From: Rhynchonema sp. JSB1_4
Lineage: Eukaryota > Nematoda > Chromadorea > Monhysterida > Xyalidae
DNA: 64,000 nt
Direction: 5' to 3'
Assembly (NCBI GenBank): GCA_030248065.1
Contig: JASAMV010009102.1
Coordinates: forward strand, 1 to 64,000
In this document: positions 61,801 through 64,000 of the stretch, in pieces
Layout of the letters: the number at the start of each line of letters is the position of its first letter
Numbering within the stretch: position 1 is the first letter of the stretch
The notes under the pieces: generated by a model
Seen by the model: only the letters and a program-made list of their open reading frames with translations
The model's database searches: none
Told to the model about the DNA's origin: nothing
Program-made: the position numbers and the translations under genes

Positions 61801-63643
61801 AGAGCATGAATCGGATCGTGGGTTCCTGAAATAAAGTACCAGTCGATATTCCAATAAAATGGGACCAAGAACAAATCAACGTCAAGGTTTTTCATGACAG
61901 GTAACAGCGAGCCAATAGGCAAAGGGAATTTATTTTTGTTAATACTGATATCTTTTTGATCTTTTTTTAGCCAGCTTGGCCAAGTGACGCAACATTTCCG
62001 TTGCCAAACCATGTATGGATTTGGACACGAAATCCAGCAGCCAACCTTTATATTTCTCCAGACTCTTCGACTGTTGCATCCAACACCTCAAAATGCCCCG
62101 CATTGTTTTCACCGCCGATTGACGCAGTTCGTGTGCACGACCACGTACATCGTCCAAACGACTGAAATAGCACCTTCCCTAGTGCATTGTTGGGGTCACA
62201 AATTTGGCTTGTCTGTTTTGTTTTAGTGCTTTCAATGACGCATAAAACCATGCAGGTAGAGTACTGATGAAAACATAATTAGAAGACCAGGTGGGACAAT
62301 TACGGAAACAAAAAATAGTTACAACACTGGTTGTAACAGACCACGGCAAACAAAAGCTACATAAAGCGCCAAGGAGAGAGAAAGATCACAAACACCAGGA
62401 CAGATCACAGGACATGTTAACAGATATTGAAAATTATGCATTAATCCTCGTCTACGTTAAAAAGCAATGCTGGGCTCGAAGAGACGGACAATCATCAACC
62501 CCCATCTGTTCTGAACTGTTGACAGTATGGACCAAATTTGGTAGCTTTTTAGCGACTAAAGTTTTTGGAAAGCCAGTAAATTTTCAAATTTTGTGACCTA
62601 ACAGTTACTAAATTTTTGCATTTAAGCCAAAAAAACAGTAAATTGGAGCAGTAATGTCGTTGAGAAATAGGAAATTTTCCCAAACCCAGCCCAATTTTCG
62701 GGAAATTTCCCATACATACCCCAAAAAAATTTTTTCCATACCAGGGGGTTTCTCAAAAAAATTAAAAATTTCCCATACCCGAGGGTGGGGGTTTTGAAAA
62801 AATGACCCCAAAAATCTTCTAAAAGTGTCAAAAATACTTATAAAAGTGTTTAAAACAGAGTTTTGCAAGCGATTTTTGACATTTTTGGACGAAAAAATGG
62901 TCAATTTTGGTAGTTATCAGGGAGAAAAAGTCATTTCTTCGGGGTGCTTGTTCCAAAAGTGAAAAATTTCCCATACCCCGTACCCCCGGGGCCGATTTCC
63001 CACACCCCATACCAAAGGGTAACCCCGCCCCCCAACCGCCCATTAAAGACACCACTGAATACGAGTTCATTTTTCTAGCTTCTACCCAATAGCCCATTTT
63101 GAAAAAACCGTGACATTACGGTGCGTGCGAGACGAACACTTCTCAACAGTGAACAGGACGTTCGTAATTAAGCCAAGTTTCCGATTTGCACAGCAGCAAC
63201 TAAACACACGGCTATGAATGTTTGGCTTGAATGAAGCTTGGCACAGCTACTTCCCCATTATGAGGTCTCACGCAGTTGATAACCTACCGTCTGCAACGAT
63301 GAATAAACGGTTGGTTAGTATGACAGGACTGTGCGGTGGTTAAGTTTCAGAACACCGAAAATAAATCTATGTGAAACTCACGCATATGCCATCGAAGTCG
63401 CCCAAAGCGCAATGGCACAATAGATGCTGTCGCGTACATATCCATCACCAGTGTCGGTTGAATACCGGGGGAACAGACCAGTGATGTAGTTCTGGTACTT
63501 CATCAATAGCGATTCAACTAAAAGCAATTTAATCCCTAACTTGATTGACAAGTTTTAAAGCGGCCCCGCCGCTATTGTTTTTTTTGGTTTTCGACCTCGG
63601 TTTTTTCACCTGTATCGTTTGTTGGCATCGAGATCAAGAACAT
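52820..63643 (-). CDS. PHKB: Phosphorylase b kinase regulatory subunit beta
   Basis: Regulatory scaffold of the kinase that activates glycogen phosphorylase. Exons joining in phase to about 1090 aa: 63610-63643 (low confidence), 63382-63517, 62046-62161, 61734-61825, 61594-61653, 61367-61522, 61049-61189, 60651-60775, 60325-60455, 60121-60231, 58805-58960, 58640-58737, 58372-58389, 57706-57738, 56979-57128, 56802-56885, 56584-56688, 56254-56442, 55583-55753, 55310-55448, 55074-55222, 54873-54998, 54735-54808, 54250-54432, 53808-53937, 53613-53720, 53464-53538, 53243-53368, 52820-52888. Diagnostic segments: [75 protein letters not shown] and LPFRGKG. It ends CQIS, a CaaX box where vertebrate proteins have CLIS. 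Two microexons (18 and 33 nt) are inferred from phase-0 splice sites. The N-terminal exon lacks the usual first 50 residues. Confidence 0.9.
57543..57560. repeat. (CA)9 microsatellite
   Basis: Uninterrupted acacac repeat within the PHKB intron that separates the microexon at 57706 from the exon at 57128. Confidence 0.9.
59436..59751 (+). CDS. Small two-exon reading frame nested in a PHKB intron
   Basis: On the strand opposite PHKB, 59436-59550 and 59663-59751 join through donor gttgga and acceptor ttcttcag in matching phase, giving 67 aa. The first exon begins [19 protein letters not shown] and ends RYRIWLMSH. The second reads [20 protein letters not shown] and stops after ALTK. Composition looks coding, with charged and hydrophobic residues alternating as in a small beta-rich protein. 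I do not recognise the family. It may be a complete small gene, the 3' end of a larger one, or a retained gene fragment. No promoter or poly(A) signal was identified. Confidence 0.45.
62649..63057. mobile_element. hAT-like MITE, family A, copy 2
   Basis: CAGTAATGTCGTTGAG at 62649 and AAGACACCACTG to 63057. Flanking 8-mers aattggag and aatacgag match 6/8. The interior closely follows the 17-424 copy in the same orientation. It lies between the first two well-supported PHKB exons (63382 and 62161). Confidence 0.82.
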
Positions 63644-63678
63644 TAGTTTTGACGAACTTCACCAAAATGGCGGTTACC

Positions 63679-64000
63679 CACCGAAATCGATCCGCCAAGA
63701 TGGTCTATCGGGCACAAAACTGTCCGATATTGATGCACATTTGCACATGATGATCAGGAATGACAAGAGAAATTCAAAATCACTGGGGCGTGATATAGGC
63801 GGCGGGTTACGGTAGCCCGTTAAAACATTAGCTCTTTTGTAAATAACAAATGTTTTGTCAACCTACCGTAACTCGCCGCCTATACCACACCTCTGTGATT
63901 TGAATTTTGCTTTGGAAATCCTGATTTCCATGCACACATAGTGCATCAATATTGGGATAGTTTGTTCCCGTGCGGCCATGTTGGTGGATCGATTTTGGTG
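63679..64000. repeat. Long foldback at the window edge
   Basis: Left arm 63679-63829 (caccgaaatcgatccgccaa ... tataggcggcgggttacggt) pairs with right arm 63862-64000 (taccgtaactcgccgcctat ... ggatcgattttggtg). The apex holds aaaacatt and aatgtttt. It may extend past 64000. It lies just upstream of the PHKB N-terminal exon. Confidence 0.8.

Noticed and set aside
63610..63700. A frame reading DLDANKRY before PHKB, which resembles the family better
   Set aside because: Its phase at the donor does not fit the next exon. The frame that fits starts MFLISM, so I kept that with low confidence.
1..64000. CRISPR arrays, bacterial operons or prokaryotic promoters
   Set aside because: The genes are spliced animal genes. 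The repeated 9-mer has no regular spacing or spacer structure.
1..64000. tRNA or rRNA genes
   Set aside because: I looked for A-box/B-box pairs and conserved rRNA stretches by eye and found none. A covariance-model scan would be decisive.

Overview
The window is animal nuclear DNA. Genes are split by GT-AG introns of mostly 50-300 bp, and the proteins are metazoan families: SLC16 transporters, an astacin with a ShKT tail, a Cys-loop receptor, an LDLa/EGF/fibrinogen protein, an LRR-Ig-FN3 receptor, a sirtuin, CMC2, COG7, SRP receptor beta and phosphorylase kinase beta. Compact genes and many small inverted-repeat elements suggest an invertebrate bilaterian. I cannot name the phylum from the sequence alone. 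Exon models were built by hand from reading frame, splice dinucleotides, phase and family alignment. Most are phase-consistent from end to end.

Layout. 1-1.2 kb: a hAT-like MITE and a foldback element, probably inside the first intron of SLC16 gene 1. 1.3-4.8 kb: SLC16 gene 1 (+, 5' end outside the window). 9.1-13.1 kb: SLC16 gene 2 (+, complete). 13.6-16.3 kb: astacin (-). 16.6-19.6 kb: Cys-loop receptor (-), whose TM3 exon lies on the opposite strand. 20.2-23.5 kb: LDLa/EGF/fibrinogen protein (-, N-terminus not found). 23.8-34.1 kb: gene-poor, with a suspicious poly-pyrimidine tract and a hAT-like element with a perfect 8-bp duplication. 34.1-38.0 kb: LRR-Ig-FN3 receptor (+). 38.4-40.1 kb: sirtuin with a mitochondrial-like leader (-). 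40.2-43.7 kb: a nest of MITEs, part of it inside CMC2. 41.9-44.1 kb: CMC2 (+). 44.1-49.0 kb: COG7 (+), starting about 42 bp after CMC2 ends. 50.1-51.6 kb: SRP receptor beta (+). 52.8-63.6 kb: phosphorylase kinase beta (-), with two microexons, a C-terminal CQIS box and a small two-exon reading frame nested in one intron on the other strand. 62.6-64 kb: another copy of the first MITE family and a long foldback.

Two observations stand out. First, the 9-mer GATGTTTCA or its complement occurs 23 times in 64 kb, against about 0.5 expected in random sequence; many copies lie within about 35 nt of a splice site. Second, the TM3 exon of the Cys-loop receptor fits its gene in frame, phase and protein family but is inverted in the assembly. 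The genes do not form one pathway. CMC2 and the sirtuin (both probably mitochondrial) are head to head, and CMC2 and COG7 are close enough to be a candidate operon.
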